Of a stretch of DNA of 64,000 bases, positions 63,602-64,000 are shown one piece after another. The notes beneath the pieces were generated by a model, which was not told the DNA's origin, ran no database searches, and saw only the letters and a list, made by a program, of their open reading frames with translations. Source of the DNA: Verrucomicrobiota bacterium (lineage in GTDB: Bacteria > Verrucomicrobiota > Verrucomicrobiia > Opitutales > UBA953); contig VHDL01000009.1 in the NCBI GenBank assembly GCA_016871415.1, positions 1 to 64,000 on the forward strand, in the 5' to 3' direction. The translations under genes and the position numbers were made by a program. Position 1 is the stretch's first letter; each line of letters starts with the position of its first letter.

Positions 63602-64000
63602 ATGACGCAGGCATCGTCTGAAGCGACGAAGCTGAGCGAGCTCACTTCGCACCAGCGCAAGTCGGGCCTCGCCGCCTGGCTCGGCTGGTTTTTCGACGGG
63701 CTCGACCTGCACCTTTACACGCTCGTCGCCACGGTCTTCGTGGCCCAGCTGCTGGTGGTGCCGGAAAGCGACCCCTCCGTCGCCCGCTACGGCTCGGTCA
63801 TCCAGGCCGCGTTCCTGCTCGGCTGGGCCCTCGGCGGCGCCTTCTTCGGGGTCATCGGCGACCGGCTCGGCCGCAGCCGCGCGCTGGTCCTCACAATCCT
63901 TACCTACGCGCTCTTCACGGGGCTGTCCTTCTTCGCCCAGAACTGGTGGCACTTAATGGTGTTCCGCTTCCTCGCCGCGCTCGGCATCGGCGGCGAATGG
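63602..64000 (+). CDS. MFS transporter 2, N-terminal part (cut by window end)
   Basis: The open frame from ATG 63602 runs off the window after 133 codons. TM1 GLAAWLGWFFDGLDLHLYTLVATVF, TM2 with GWALGGAFFGVIGDRLGRSRALV and RFLAALGIGGEW match transporter 1 of the cluster closely, so the two are likely paralogues. It begins 22 bases after the ThuA gene. Confidence 0.85.
   Translation, partial: MTQASSEATKLSELTSHQRKSGLAAWLGWFFDGLDLHLYTLVATVFVAQLLVVPESDPSVARYGSVIQAAFLLGWALGGAFFGVIGDRLGRSRALVLTILTYALFTGLSFFAQNWWHLMVFRFLAALGIGGEW

Overview
The window is 64 kb of high-GC DNA, densely coding and mostly in short operons. It most likely comes from the phylum Verrucomicrobiota, probably an Opitutae-like lineage. 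The evidence is a fused LpxC-FabZ protein, a PVC-type exported dehydrogenase carrying a ThuA-like N-terminus and a C-terminal cytochrome c, a giant pseudopilin-like protein of the Verru_Chthon cassette A type, a fused SecDF, and exported ThuA and methyltransferase proteins. LpxA/LpxC, YajC/SecDF and an outer-membrane barrel show a Gram-negative envelope. No rRNA, CRISPR array, phage or intact insertion sequence is visible. The only RNA gene found is tRNA-His.

Layout. 1-7.5 kb: the 3' end of fabF, a secretin-like exported fragment, a minus-strand trio (hypothetical, MBL hydrolase, hot-dog thioesterase), a CDF metal transporter broken by three lesions, an RluD-type pseudouridine synthase, an M29 aminopeptidase and a TPR protein. 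7.5-9.7 kb: groES-groEL behind a nested inverted repeat and a sigma-54-like promoter. 9.8-17.3 kb: the large exported dehydrogenase, tRNA-His, a DEAD-box-type helicase, ribD and a diverged thymidine phosphorylase. 17.3-19.9 kb: a decayed dienelactone hydrolase followed by lpxA and lpxC-fabZ. 20.2-25.2 kb: one long plus-strand run (amidotransferase, nrdR, hypothetical, HIT, tsaB, alr, and a glutamate racemase with a signal peptide). 25.2-32.6 kb: a uronate-type catabolic operon (uxaC, SDR, KDG-kinase-like, Ldh2-type and D-2-hydroxyacid dehydrogenases) divergent from an ExuT-like transporter. 32.6-38.9 kb: leuS, then galE, HIT, phoH, ybeY and queC. 38.9-43.5 kb: two exported Cys-containing proteins, queD, queE, carA and an orphan fucosidase-C-like lipoprotein. 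43.5-50.5 kb: kup, yajC, secDF and recJ. 50.5-56.3 kb: the giant pseudopilin-like gene and partner, a 39-bp exact repeat pair, a tiny Cys-rich exported peptide missed by length cut-offs, and an exported methyltransferase. 56.3-64 kb: an accessory catabolic cluster (OYE-like oxidoreductase, aldolase-superfamily protein, LysR regulator, two related MFS transporters, an enolase-superfamily enzyme and an exported ThuA protein).

How it works together. Housekeeping modules cover lipid A, peptidoglycan precursors (D-Ala, D-Glu), protein export, protein folding and queuosine precursor synthesis (queC, queD, queE). Two sugar-acid-type catabolic modules supply the accessory metabolism. The 56.3-64 kb cluster, controlled from one compact divergent promoter with a LysR-type palindrome, is the best candidate for an undescribed pathway. 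A second theme is translation start style: several strong genes have CAA-rich leaders without Shine-Dalgarno sequences, and several others have -10 boxes so close to the start codon that the mRNA should be leaderless.
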